60,258 bases of DNA, from positions 1 through 60,258 of the forward strand of contig CAJMPP010000011.1 in the NCBI GenBank assembly GCA_905215325.1. Direction: 5' to 3'. The translations under genes were made by a program, and so were the position numbers. The DNA comes from an uncultured bacterium (GTDB lineage: Bacteria > Actinomycetota > Coriobacteriia > Coriobacteriales > Eggerthellaceae). Numbering within the stretch: position 1 is the first letter of the stretch; the number at the start of each line of letters is the position of its first letter. The notes under the pieces are model-generated. The model was not told the origin of the DNA. It searched no databases and saw nothing but the letters and a program-made list of their open reading frames with translations. Positions 35,872-43,606 of the stretch are shown piece by piece.

Positions 35872-37656
35872 TTACTTCAGGTAGGCGCCGGTTTGGCGGT
35901 TCCAGAGGTTTGCGTATTCGCCGTTCGCGGCTACCAGATCGGCGTGCGGGCCGTCTTCGACGACTCTGCCGTGGTCGAGGACCACGATCCGGTCAAGGCT
36001 GGCCACGGTGGAAAGGCGATGCGCCACGACGATGCAGGTGCGTCCGCGCATGAGCGTTGACAGCGCATCCTGTACGAGCGCCTCGCTTTCGGAGTCAAGG
36101 GCGCTTGTGGCCTCGTCGAGCACGAGCACCGGGCAGTCGGCCAGCAGCGCACGCGCGATGGCGACGCGCTGTCGTTGCCCGCCGGAGAGCTTCACGCCGC
36201 GCTCGCCGGTGACGGTATCGAACCCCTCGGGCAGGTTCTCGATGAAGTCCAATGCATTGGCCTGGGCCGCAGCCTCGCGAATCTGCTCCATAGTGGCGTT
36301 GGGACGCCCATAGGCGATGTTCTCGGCGATGCTGCGATGGAACAGCAGCGCCTCCTGCGGCACGTAGGCGATGGAGCGGCGAAGGCTTTGCTGCGTGCAT
36401 TCGGCGATGTTCTGCTCGTCGATGAGGATGCGGCCGTCCTGGATATCGGACAAGCGCAGCAGCAGCTTTGTGAGGGTGGTTTTGCCCGCTCCGCTCAAGC
36501 CCACCAAACCAACTCGTTGACCTGCGGGGATATGCAGATTGAAGTCCTCGAACACCGTGGTTTTCGCATTGCCGTCGGTGTAGTGGAAGCCGATTCCCTC
36601 GAAATCGATGGCGCCCTTGCTTACCACCATGTCCGGCGCGCCGGGCAGGTCCGCCACCAGGCGGGGCTCGTCAAGGGTTTGCGTCATGCCGCTGGCATCG
36701 CCGAAGGCCCGGTTGAAGCGCTGAAGGCCGTTGTTGATGAAGTTGAACTGGTTCGTGACGGTATAGGTATAGGTGAACATCATCACGAGCGTGCCGGCGC
36801 TGATGCCGTACCAGGCGTTTCCGCCGGCGATGAACACGGCCACCACGCTCATGATGACCACGGTGATGCATGCGGTGATGATGCCGCGGGCCAAGCTCGC
36901 CCACATGCGCTTGCTGTCGCGTTCCACCACCTGGCGGTTCGCCTGATCGAACAACGCGCGCTCGTAGTCTTCGCGCCCCGAGGTCTTCACGGCAAGGATG
37001 TTCGCAACCGAATCGGAAAGCTCGCCGGACAGCTGGTTTTGCGCGCTTGCCGCCTTCTCATTGAGCGAAAGGATGCGCTTGTACATGTAGTATGAAACGC
37101 AAGCGTACACGACCAGCAAGGCCATGAGGATGGCCACGTATACCGGCACACGCGGCGCCAGAATGGCGCACGTGAATATCACCGAGCAGATGACCGGCAA
37201 AAATGGGAAGGTGATGGTTTCGAGCAGCAGCTGGTAGGCGCTCATGAACTTGCTCGTCTGGCTTACCAGCGTGCCGCCGAACCGGTTGGAATGGAAGCTC
37301 ATGGACTGGTTGCACAGCGCGTCGAAGCTCATGGTGGCAAGGTCGTACGCCACCGCGATCTCAAGCTTGTACATGGTGTAATCCTGAAGCTTGCTGGCTG
37401 CCTGCCCGAGCACGTTGATGGCGATGAGCGCCACGATGTAGGGGCCGTAGACCGCAAACACCTGGTCGGACTCCACGCTTCCGGCGCTCACGCGATCGAC
37501 GACCAGGCTCATTACGTATGGATTACCGTACGACAGCAGGGCCACGAACAGAAACGTCGACGCCATAAGGGCGGCGAACAGGCCGAAGTGCTTGCGGGTG
37601 ACCTGCCAGTAGTAGTGCAAGGTGCGGCGAGTAGTGGTCGATCGGTTCGTTGCCAT
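35872..37656 (-). CDS. ABC exporter, fused membrane and ATPase domains
   Basis: 594-residue half-transporter that dimerises to export lipids, peptides or drugs. Six membrane helices (about residues 20-310), then the nucleotide-binding domain: Walker A GLSGAGKTT, Q-loop YVPQEALLF, signature LSGGQRQRVAIARALL, Walker B VLVLDEATSALD and the switch His in VAHRLSTV. Minus-strand GAAGGAG precedes ATG 37656. Twenty bases downstream of the HelD-like gene, so probably one operon. The substrate is not predictable. Confidence 0.92.
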   Translation of the reverse strand: MATNRSTTTRRTLHYYWQVTRKHFGLFAALMASTFLFVALLSYGNPYVMSLVVDRVSAGSVESDQVFAVYGPYIVALIAINVLGQAASKLQDYTMYKLEIAVAYDLATMSFDALCNQSMSFHSNRFGGTLVSQTSKFMSAYQLLLETITFPFLPVICSVIFTCAILAPRVPVYVAILMALLVVYACVSYYMYKRILSLNEKAASAQNQLSGELSDSVANILAVKTSGREDYERALFDQANRQVVERDSKRMWASLARGIITACITVVIMSVVAVFIAGGNAWYGISAGTLVMMFTYTYTVTNQFNFINNGLQRFNRAFGDASGMTQTLDEPRLVADLPGAPDMVVSKGAIDFEGIGFHYTDGNAKTTVFEDFNLHIPAGQRVGLVGLSGAGKTTLTKLLLRLSDIQDGRILIDEQNIAECTQQSLRRSIAYVPQEALLFHRSIAENIAYGRPNATMEQIREAAAQANALDFIENLPEGFDTVTGERGVKLSGGQRQRVAIARALLADCPVLVLDEATSALDSESEALVQDALSTLMRGRTCIVVAHRLSTVASLDRIVVLDHGRVVEDGPHADLVAANGEYANLWNRQTGAYLK

Positions 37657-37676
37657 GAGGCTCCTTCGAGTGCGTA

Positions 37677-39848
37677 TCAGTCCTGGTGCGCGAAATCCAG
37701 CAGCGGGGTGAGAGGGCCGTTGGACAGGATGGTGATAGTGCGGGTTGCGCGGCTTATCGTGGTGTACAGGCGGTTCTGCGCCACGTGGTCGTTCGCGGGG
37801 AACAAGCCTGCCCCAGCATCGGGGATGATCACGTGGTCGAATTCCAGCCCTTTTGCCAGCGGCAGGGTGAGCGCCAGCACGCCGGAGGACGGCAGGCGCC
37901 TATCCTGGCCGATGATCTGCGGCGTTTCGTCGCCGAGCAGTTTCTGCAAGCGCTTGAGTTGGCTTTTCCACGGCACCACCACGGCGGTGAGCCCGTCATT
38001 GCCGGACGCTTCGCGGATCACGTGGCGAAGTGTCTGTTCGTATTCTTCCTCGGTGGGGCAGGCGATGAGCGCGGGCGGCTCGTCGGCGCGCTGCACGGCC
38101 GAGATCTGCATGCGTTCGTTTTCGGGCAGAAGCCCTGCGAACAGCGCGGTGATCTCGGGCGTGGAGCGATAGCTGGTCAAAAGCTGGCAGTCCTCGATGG
38201 AGCCGCGCAGGCGTTCGAACACCTCGCGGATCTGCCCGTAGGATGCCGTTTCCGGGCGGATGGCCTGATGGGGGTCGCCCAGCAGCATGAAGTGAGCACG
38301 GCGGAAGAAGCGCGCCATGACGGCAAGCTGATCGGGCGTGTAGTCCTGCACCTCGTCGATCATGACGTAGCGCGCATCGGGGTTGCCCAGGCCGGTGACG
38401 GCCATGTTCAGATACAGCCATGCGCTGACGGGCAGGTTCTCCACGCCGAGCAGGCGCATGCCGATGCGGTCGATGCGCAGCCACTCATCGCGCTCGATGG
38501 CCAGCACCGCACCCGAGAAGCGCTCTTGCAGGTACGTGAGCGCGCAGTCGCGTGCCTCTTGCTCGGTTTGCGGGTCATAGGGCGCGTTGAACAGGCGCAC
38601 CTGCTCGTCAAGTGACAGACACAAAAGCTCATCTTGCACCGTTTCGGTTGCCGCCATCTGCTTCAGGCGGGCGTCAAGGCGACCGAACAGCTCCTCGCGC
38701 ACCAGCGTGACCAGGTGCGGGCCGGCAGGCACGTTGGGGTACTTCTGCATCAGCTGCATGATGGCGCCGGCCGATACCAGGCGCACCCCGTAGAACTTGA
38801 TGTCGCGCAGGTCCGCAAGCTCGAAGCGAAGGCCCTCGACGGCATGATCGATCTTCCACAGCAGCTCAAGTGGGCTTTCCTTGTCCTGCGGGTTGCGGCC
38901 GGCGGGAAGCAGGCGCGCGCACAGGTCGTGGTAGGTGATGGTTTCGGGGTTGCGCTCGCCTAGGTCGGGCAGCACGTTCTCGATGTATTTCGCAAAAACC
39001 GGGTTAGGGCTGATGAGAAACACCTGACGCGGATCGAGCGATCCGCGGTTGCGGTAGAACAGGTATGCGATGCGCTGCAGCAGCACGCTGGTCTTGCCGC
39101 TGCCCGCGATGCCGGCGACCAGCAATGCCGGCACGTCCTCGTGGCGGATGATGAGGTTCTGCTCTTTTTGGATGGTGGCGGTGATGGCCTTCATGTGCTC
39201 GGAGCGCTGCGCGGAAAGCGATTGCAGCAGCAGCGAGTCTTCGATGGCCACGTCAGAGTCGAAATACGCACGAAGCGTTTTGCCCTCGATGTCGAACTGA
39301 CGGCGGTTGAGCAGGTTGACTTTGATGGTGCGGCCGTTGGCTTCGTAGGAGGTGGCGCCGTTTTCCTGGTTGTAGTACACCTCGGCCACGGGGCTGCGCC
39401 AGTCGACCACCATACGGCGGTAGTTCTCGTCGGCAACGCCTGCAAGGCCGATGTAGATGTCCTTGGCCGGAGCGCCTGGACGCATCTCCAGGCTGATTTT
39501 GGCGAAGTAGGGCTGTTCGAGCAGCTTTGCGGCTGCAGCAAGGCGTTCGCTGTCGGCGTCCTGCTCAAGGTTGTAGTCGCGGATGAGGTTATTGAGCACG
39601 GCGTAGTCGACGTAGGTCTCCTGAGCTTCGCCGTCGCTGGCGAAGTTGTGCTTGACCTCGCCTTGCATGTCGTCCTTGTCCTTGGCGGCCTGCCAGCGGC
39701 GTCGTTCCATCTTCTCCGACAGGTTTTTTGCTATGGCCTCAAGCTTGGCGTACGTGTCGGACAGGTGGTCCTGCTCTTGTTGGAAGACCGGGTCGTTTGC
39801 CTGGTCGAATGCGGTTTCGTTGAGGTTATCCTGCATGTTGTCGGCCAC
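37677..39848 (-). CDS. HelD/UvrD-like superfamily 1 helicase
   Basis: About 723 residues. A charged N-terminal coiled-coil (roughly residues 10-90) precedes the helicase core: Walker A AGIAGSGKTS, MIDEVQDYTPDQL (II), GDPHQAI (III), TLPLAKGLEFDHVII (V) and YTTISRATRTITI (VI). The insert between Ia and II and the long N-terminal arm match the HelD class, which recycles stalled RNA polymerase in Bacillus and actinobacteria; UvrD-type DNA unwinding is the alternative. Start taken as GTG 39848 with GAAGGG nine bases upstream; ATG 39836 is an alternative. Upstream of the ABC exporter on the same strand. Confidence 0.82.
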   Translation of the reverse strand: MADNMQDNLNETAFDQANDPVFQQEQDHLSDTYAKLEAIAKNLSEKMERRRWQAAKDKDDMQGEVKHNFASDGEAQETYVDYAVLNNLIRDYNLEQDADSERLAAAAKLLEQPYFAKISLEMRPGAPAKDIYIGLAGVADENYRRMVVDWRSPVAEVYYNQENGATSYEANGRTIKVNLLNRRQFDIEGKTLRAYFDSDVAIEDSLLLQSLSAQRSEHMKAITATIQKEQNLIIRHEDVPALLVAGIAGSGKTSVLLQRIAYLFYRNRGSLDPRQVFLISPNPVFAKYIENVLPDLGERNPETITYHDLCARLLPAGRNPQDKESPLELLWKIDHAVEGLRFELADLRDIKFYGVRLVSAGAIMQLMQKYPNVPAGPHLVTLVREELFGRLDARLKQMAATETVQDELLCLSLDEQVRLFNAPYDPQTEQEARDCALTYLQERFSGAVLAIERDEWLRIDRIGMRLLGVENLPVSAWLYLNMAVTGLGNPDARYVMIDEVQDYTPDQLAVMARFFRRAHFMLLGDPHQAIRPETASYGQIREVFERLRGSIEDCQLLTSYRSTPEITALFAGLLPENERMQISAVQRADEPPALIACPTEEEYEQTLRHVIREASGNDGLTAVVVPWKSQLKRLQKLLGDETPQIIGQDRRLPSSGVLALTLPLAKGLEFDHVIIPDAGAGLFPANDHVAQNRLYTTISRATRTITILSNGPLTPLLDFAHQD

Positions 39849-39900
39849 AGCTGCCCACCCTTCGCTCGAAATTTCGGCATTCCAGTTTAGCGCAAGCGAA

Positions 39901-39930
39901 GAGAGGCCGCCCGGTTGCGGGCGGCCTCTC
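39901..39930 (-). terminator. Terminator of the arsR-HMA-ATPase unit
   Basis: GAGAGGCCGCCC (39901-39912) and GGGCGGCCTCTC (39919-39930) form a perfect 12-pair stem, downstream of the P-type ATPase on the minus strand; only a short TCTTC tail follows. Confidence 0.7.
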
Positions 39931-40086
39931 CATAAATAGGTGACGCGGACGCGTCGAACGGCGGGATCGCTGGCTTCTGAATAGCAGGGAAGCTGCGCCT
40001 TGTGCGGGGGTTCCAAGCGAGAAGGGTGCCGTGTCGCTTGGGCTTGCGTGCAGCTTCGGAGCTACCGGCGTAGTTGCTTTTGGCGG

Positions 40087-42006
40087 TTACTTGCGCAATC
40101 CCTTCACGTTCATGCAGCGCATGGCGTTGAGGATGGCAAGGATCGCCACGCCCACGTCGGCGAACACCGCCAGCCACATGTTCGCGATGCCCACCGCGGC
40201 CAGCACGAGCACGACAAGCTTGACGCCCAAGGCGAACACGATGTTCTGCCACACGATGCGCATGGTGCGCCGTGCCAGGCCGATGGCGCGCGAGATGTTG
40301 GAGGGCTTGTCATCCATGAGCACCACGTCGGCGGCCTCGATGGCAGCGTCCGAGCCCATCGCGCCCATGGCTATGCCCACGTCGGCGCGGGTGAGCACCG
40401 GGGCATCGTTGATGCCGTCGCCTACGAAGGCCAGGTTCGCGCCATCGGTCTCCTCGGACAGCAAGCGCTCTACCTGGGCGACCTTGTCGGCGGGCAGCAA
40501 CTGGGCGTGGAACTCGTCGATGCCCAGCTGTTTTGACGCCGCGCGCGCCACCTCGGCACGGTCTCCGGTGAGCATGACCGTTTTGCGCACGCCAGCAGCG
40601 TGAAGGCGCTTGATGGCCTCGGCGGCATCTTCTTTCACCACGTCGGCGATGACGATGTGCCCGGCGTAGCTACCGTCGATGGAGACGTGCAGGATGGTTC
40701 CGGTAAGCTCGCAATCGTGGTAGTCGGTGCCGTTGGCGTTCATGAGCTTGTCGTTGCCCACCAGCACCGCATGCTCGTCGATCACGGCCGCCACGCCATG
40801 GCCCGCCTCTTCGCGAACGTCATGGACGCGTTCTTGGTCGATCTTGTCGGAATACGCTTCCTTGACCGACAGCGCGATGGGATGGTCCGAATAGGATTCC
40901 GCATGCGCCGCGTAGCTCAGCAGATGATCGGGGTCGACGTCATGCTCGGTATGCACCGCCACCACGTTGAAGGTGCCGTTGGTCAGCGTGCCGGTCTTGT
41001 CGAACACCACGGTGTCCAGCTTGGCTAGCGCTTCAAGATAGTTGCTGCCCTTGACGAGCACGCCCAGCTTGCTGGCGCCGCCGATGCCGCCGAAGAACGA
41101 TAACGGCACGCTGATGACCAGGGCGCACGGGCAGCTGACCACTAAGAAGGTGAGGCCGCGCAAGATCCAGTCGCTCCAGGCGCCCATGCCCAAAAGCGGC
41201 GGGATGATGGCAAGCAGCAGGGCAAGCCCCGTGACGGTGGGGGTGTAGTAGCGGGCGAAGCGGGTGATGAAGTTCTCTGTGCGGGCCTTCTTCTCTGCGG
41301 CATTTTCCACCAGCTCAAGGATGCGGCTGACGGTAGATTCCCCAAAGGCCTTCTGCGTTCGGACGCGCAGAAGGCCGGTCATGTTCACGCAGCCGCTGAT
41401 GACGTCCATGCCGGCTGCCACGTGGCGCGGAACGGACTCGCCGGTGAGCGCCGCGGTGTCAAGCTGGCTTGCGCCTTCGATGACGGTGCCGTCGATGGGC
41501 ACGCGCTCGCCGGGCTTCACCACGATGACTTCGCCGATGGCCACTTCTGCGGGGTCGACCTGCACAAGCTCGCCGTCGCGTTCGATGTTGGCGTAATCGG
41601 GGGCGATGTCCATCATGGATGCGATGGATTTGCGCGATTTGCCCACGGCGTAGCTTTGGAATAACTCGCCGACCTGGTAGAACAGCATCACGGCGCAACC
41701 TTCCGCCATCGAAGGCTCCGCGTCGGGGAACGCGATCATGGCGAATGCGCCGATGGTGGCGATGGCCATGAGCAGGTTCTCGTCGAACACTTGGCCGTTC
41801 TTGATGTTGCGGGCTGCTCGCAGTAGCACATCGTGGCCGGCGATGAGGTAAGGCACCAGGTACAACGCGAACAGCAGGTAGACCGCAGCGGCTTCGCTGC
41901 CAAGCATGTCAGCCAGCGGCAGCAGGTGCTCGACGGCGAAGATGACGGCGAACAGGGCCAACGCGACCAAGATGCGGTTGCGCCATTTTCGTTGTTTTTT
42001 GTTCAT
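40087..42006 (-). CDS. Zn/Cd/Pb-type P1B ATPase without its own HMA domain
   Basis: 639-residue heavy-metal exporter. Seen: membrane SCPCAL metal motif, TGES actuator loop, phosphorylation site VFDKTGTLT, the SDHPIA motif of P1B pumps and VGDGINDAPVLTRADVG. Unlike CadA/ZntA it begins directly with the membrane part (MNKKQRKWRNRILVALAL); the missing metal-binding domain is supplied as the separate 72-residue gene just upstream. AAAGGA ribosome site. Third gene of a minus-strand unit with an SmtB-like repressor, indicating zinc or cadmium rather than copper. Confidence 0.93.
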   Translation of the reverse strand: MNKKQRKWRNRILVALALFAVIFAVEHLLPLADMLGSEAAAVYLLFALYLVPYLIAGHDVLLRAARNIKNGQVFDENLLMAIATIGAFAMIAFPDAEPSMAEGCAVMLFYQVGELFQSYAVGKSRKSIASMMDIAPDYANIERDGELVQVDPAEVAIGEVIVVKPGERVPIDGTVIEGASQLDTAALTGESVPRHVAAGMDVISGCVNMTGLLRVRTQKAFGESTVSRILELVENAAEKKARTENFITRFARYYTPTVTGLALLLAIIPPLLGMGAWSDWILRGLTFLVVSCPCALVISVPLSFFGGIGGASKLGVLVKGSNYLEALAKLDTVVFDKTGTLTNGTFNVVAVHTEHDVDPDHLLSYAAHAESYSDHPIALSVKEAYSDKIDQERVHDVREEAGHGVAAVIDEHAVLVGNDKLMNANGTDYHDCELTGTILHVSIDGSYAGHIVIADVVKEDAAEAIKRLHAAGVRKTVMLTGDRAEVARAASKQLGIDEFHAQLLPADKVAQVERLLSEETDGANLAFVGDGINDAPVLTRADVGIAMGAMGSDAAIEAADVVLMDDKPSNISRAIGLARRTMRIVWQNIVFALGVKLVVLVLAAVGIANMWLAVFADVGVAILAILNAMRCMNVKGLRK

Positions 42007-42045
42007 GGTCGTGAATCCTTTTCCGGCAGCTTGCGCCCGGTTTGC

Positions 42046-42264
42046 TTAACGAACGATGTCACAGTCGGGCTCGAACTTGTGGGCGACCTTTTGAGCCTCG
42101 TCCACGATTTGGTCGAACCGGGCCTCGTCGGCGTCGATCATTAGCTTCTGGGTCATGAAGGTGACCTTGGCGTCGTTCACGCCTTCGATCTGCTTGATGC
42201 CTGCTTCGATCTTCGCTCCACAGTTGGCGCAGTCGAGCTCGTCGAGTTTGAACGTCTTACGCAT
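42046..42264 (-). CDS. Small heavy-metal-associated (HMA) domain protein
   Basis: 72-residue soluble ferredoxin-like metal carrier. The binding motif DCANC (LDELDCANCGAKIE) with a neighbouring Asp is that of zinc/cadmium/lead HMA domains rather than the MxCxxC of copper chaperones. Minus-strand AAAGGAA precedes ATG 42264. Ends 40 bases before the ATPase it probably serves. Confidence 0.92.
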   Translation of the reverse strand: MRKTFKLDELDCANCGAKIEAGIKQIEGVNDAKVTFMTQKLMIDADEARFDQIVDEAQKVAHKFEPDCDIVR

Positions 42265-42317
42265 GATGATTCCTTTCGCTTGGTGGATGATTTGAACGGT
42301 TTCGGGCGCATGCCCGG

Positions 42318-42788
42318 TTATTCGCAGATGTGGGTCATGCCTTGCGCAAGCATGGTGTACACATGGTCGTCCGATAGGGAGTAGATGACGGATTTGCCGT
42401 CGCGCTGGAACTTCACCAGGTGAGCTTGCTTGAGTTGGCGTAGCTGGTGGGAGACCGCCGACTGCGTTGCGCCGATGGCATCGGCAAGCTCGCCTACGGG
42501 CATGGGACGCGCCATCAGCGCGAAGAGGATCTTGATGCGGGTCGTATCGGCGAACACCTTGAACAGATCCGCTAAATCGTAGAGCAGCTCCTCGTCGGGC
42601 ATGGTGTCGAAGCGTTGCTGGGTTTCGCTGCGATTGCATCCGCAGGGGCAATCGCCGTCGCTTGCGGTTTCCTTTGAGCCGGCTGCGGATGATGGACCGG
42701 TGCGCATCTCGGATGCTATCGGCTGGTCGATAGCATTAGCATTGCCTTGCTCCGTCTGCGGAAAGACGGTTGGGATATCGCTTGCCAT
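42318..42788 (-). CDS. ArsR/SmtB-family metal-responsive repressor
   Basis: 156 residues. Winged helix-turn-helix (about 70-140: ADTTRIKILFALMARPMPVGELADAIGATQSAVSHQLRQLKQ). The C-terminal helix carries the alpha-5 zinc site with exact SmtB spacing, D-x-H ... H-x-x-E (DDHVYTMLAQGMTHICE). The N-terminal arm contains CPCGC, a possible alpha-3N-type soft-metal site for Cd/Pb. Start at ATG 42788 with AAAGG upstream; frames up to 42827 would cross the operator. Predicted to repress its own operon and release DNA on metal binding. Confidence 0.93.
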   Translation of the reverse strand: MASDIPTVFPQTEQGNANAIDQPIASEMRTGPSSAAGSKETASDGDCPCGCNRSETQQRFDTMPDEELLYDLADLFKVFADTTRIKILFALMARPMPVGELADAIGATQSAVSHQLRQLKQAHLVKFQRDGKSVIYSLSDDHVYTMLAQGMTHICE

Positions 42789-42817
42789 AGTTCGAACCTT
42801 TCGATTAAGAACTAAAC

Positions 42818-42864
42818 ATATGAGCAACTGTTCATAAGTATAGCCTGGCGGGCGGTCTTGTCAA
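42818..42864 (-). promoter_or_regulatory. arsR promoter with SmtB-type operator
   Basis: Minus strand TTGACA (42859-42864), 16-base spacer, TATACT (42837-42842). Directly downstream lies the palindrome ATATGAGCAACTGTTCATA (42818-42836), close to the TGAACA-N2-TGTTCA core bound by SmtB/CadC-type repressors, overlapping the transcription start. Confidence 0.85.
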
Positions 42865-43144
42865 CCTATTGGGCGCTTTCGGCACGGTGGACGAGCGGCC
42901 GGCGTGCAGGTGCTCGTCGATACTACCGCAGCAGGTAGCGTGCGTTCACTTGCCGATGCGGTAGAAGCGGGTAGTCCGCGTTTTCGCACGGATGCTGATA
43001 AAGCGGCCAATATGCATTGGCGCGCCTTTACAGGGGAAGAGGTTAGTGCACGGTTGCGTGGCAATGCGGCATGGGGCTCAGCATACGGTGGTGTACCTAT
43101 GCCGGCGGAGCGATAAGTGCAAGTTGCCAATGTATAACTTTATC
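42865..43144. other. Divergent intergenic DNA between the two metal units
   Basis: About 280 bases with no supported gene. A 70-codon plus-strand frame (42904-43116) lacks a ribosome site and recognisable motifs. Confidence 0.45.
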
Positions 43145-43203
43145 TTGACTATACCCGTAGGGGGTATATACTGAGAATAGATTAGATGCCCCTAGGGGGT
43201 ATA
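43145..43203 (+). promoter_or_regulatory. csoR-copA promoter with two CsoR-type boxes
   Basis: TTGACT (43145-43150), 16-base spacer, TATACT (43167-43172). Box 1, TATACCC-GTAG-GGGGTATA (43150-43168), fills the spacer and overlaps both hexamers. Box 2, TGCCCCTAGGGGGTA (43187-43201), lies just past the transcription start. Both show the TACCC-N-GGGGTA dyad of copper-sensing CsoR operators. Confidence 0.88.
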
Positions 43204-43253
43204 TTGGAACACTTGATGGTCCCATAGAGGGGTCAAGCAGCGAAAGGATGCGT

Positions 43254-43586
43254 ATGAATGCCGAAGCTTCTGAACCTAACGGTGGCGAAAGGCAGTGCTG
43301 CTGCCATCACAAGGCAACCCCGCGTAGCCAGCAGATGCAAGAGGATCTGCAAAAACGGTTGAATCGCGTGATAGGCCAGCTCAACGGTGTGAAAGCCATG
43401 ATCGACGACAACCGCTACTGCGGCGATGTGCTCGTGCAGCTTTCCGCCGCCGAAAGCGCCGTGCACAGCATCTCGGCTATCTTGCTGCAAAACCACCTGG
43501 AAACCTGCGTGGTCGAGCAAATCGAGCAAGGCAACACGCAGATCATCGATGAGGCCATGCAGCTCATCAAGAAATTCGCGCGGTAA
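43254..43586 (+). CDS. csoR: CsoR copper-sensing repressor
   Basis: 110-residue all-helical repressor (DUF156) that leaves DNA on binding Cu(I). The Cys-His-Cys ligand set is visible: Cys in NRYCGDVL, then His and Cys in QNHLETCV. Family start RLNRVIGQLNGVKAMIDD. The N-terminal tail has an unusual CCCHH cluster that may bind extra copper. ATG 43254 is chosen because AAAGG lies seven bases upstream; ATG 43248 is too close to it. Autoregulated by the boxes upstream; copA follows after 20 bases. Confidence 0.95.
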   Translation: MNAEASEPNGGERQCCCHHKATPRSQQMQEDLQKRLNRVIGQLNGVKAMIDDNRYCGDVLVQLSAAESAVHSISAILLQNHLETCVVEQIEQGNTQIIDEAMQLIKKFAR

Positions 43587-43606
43587 GCGCTGGAAGAAGG
43601 ATAGGC

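Noticed and set aside
42904..43116. 70-codon plus-strand frame between arsR and csoR
   Set aside because: No ribosome site and no motif; position inside a divergent regulatory gap makes a gene unlikely.
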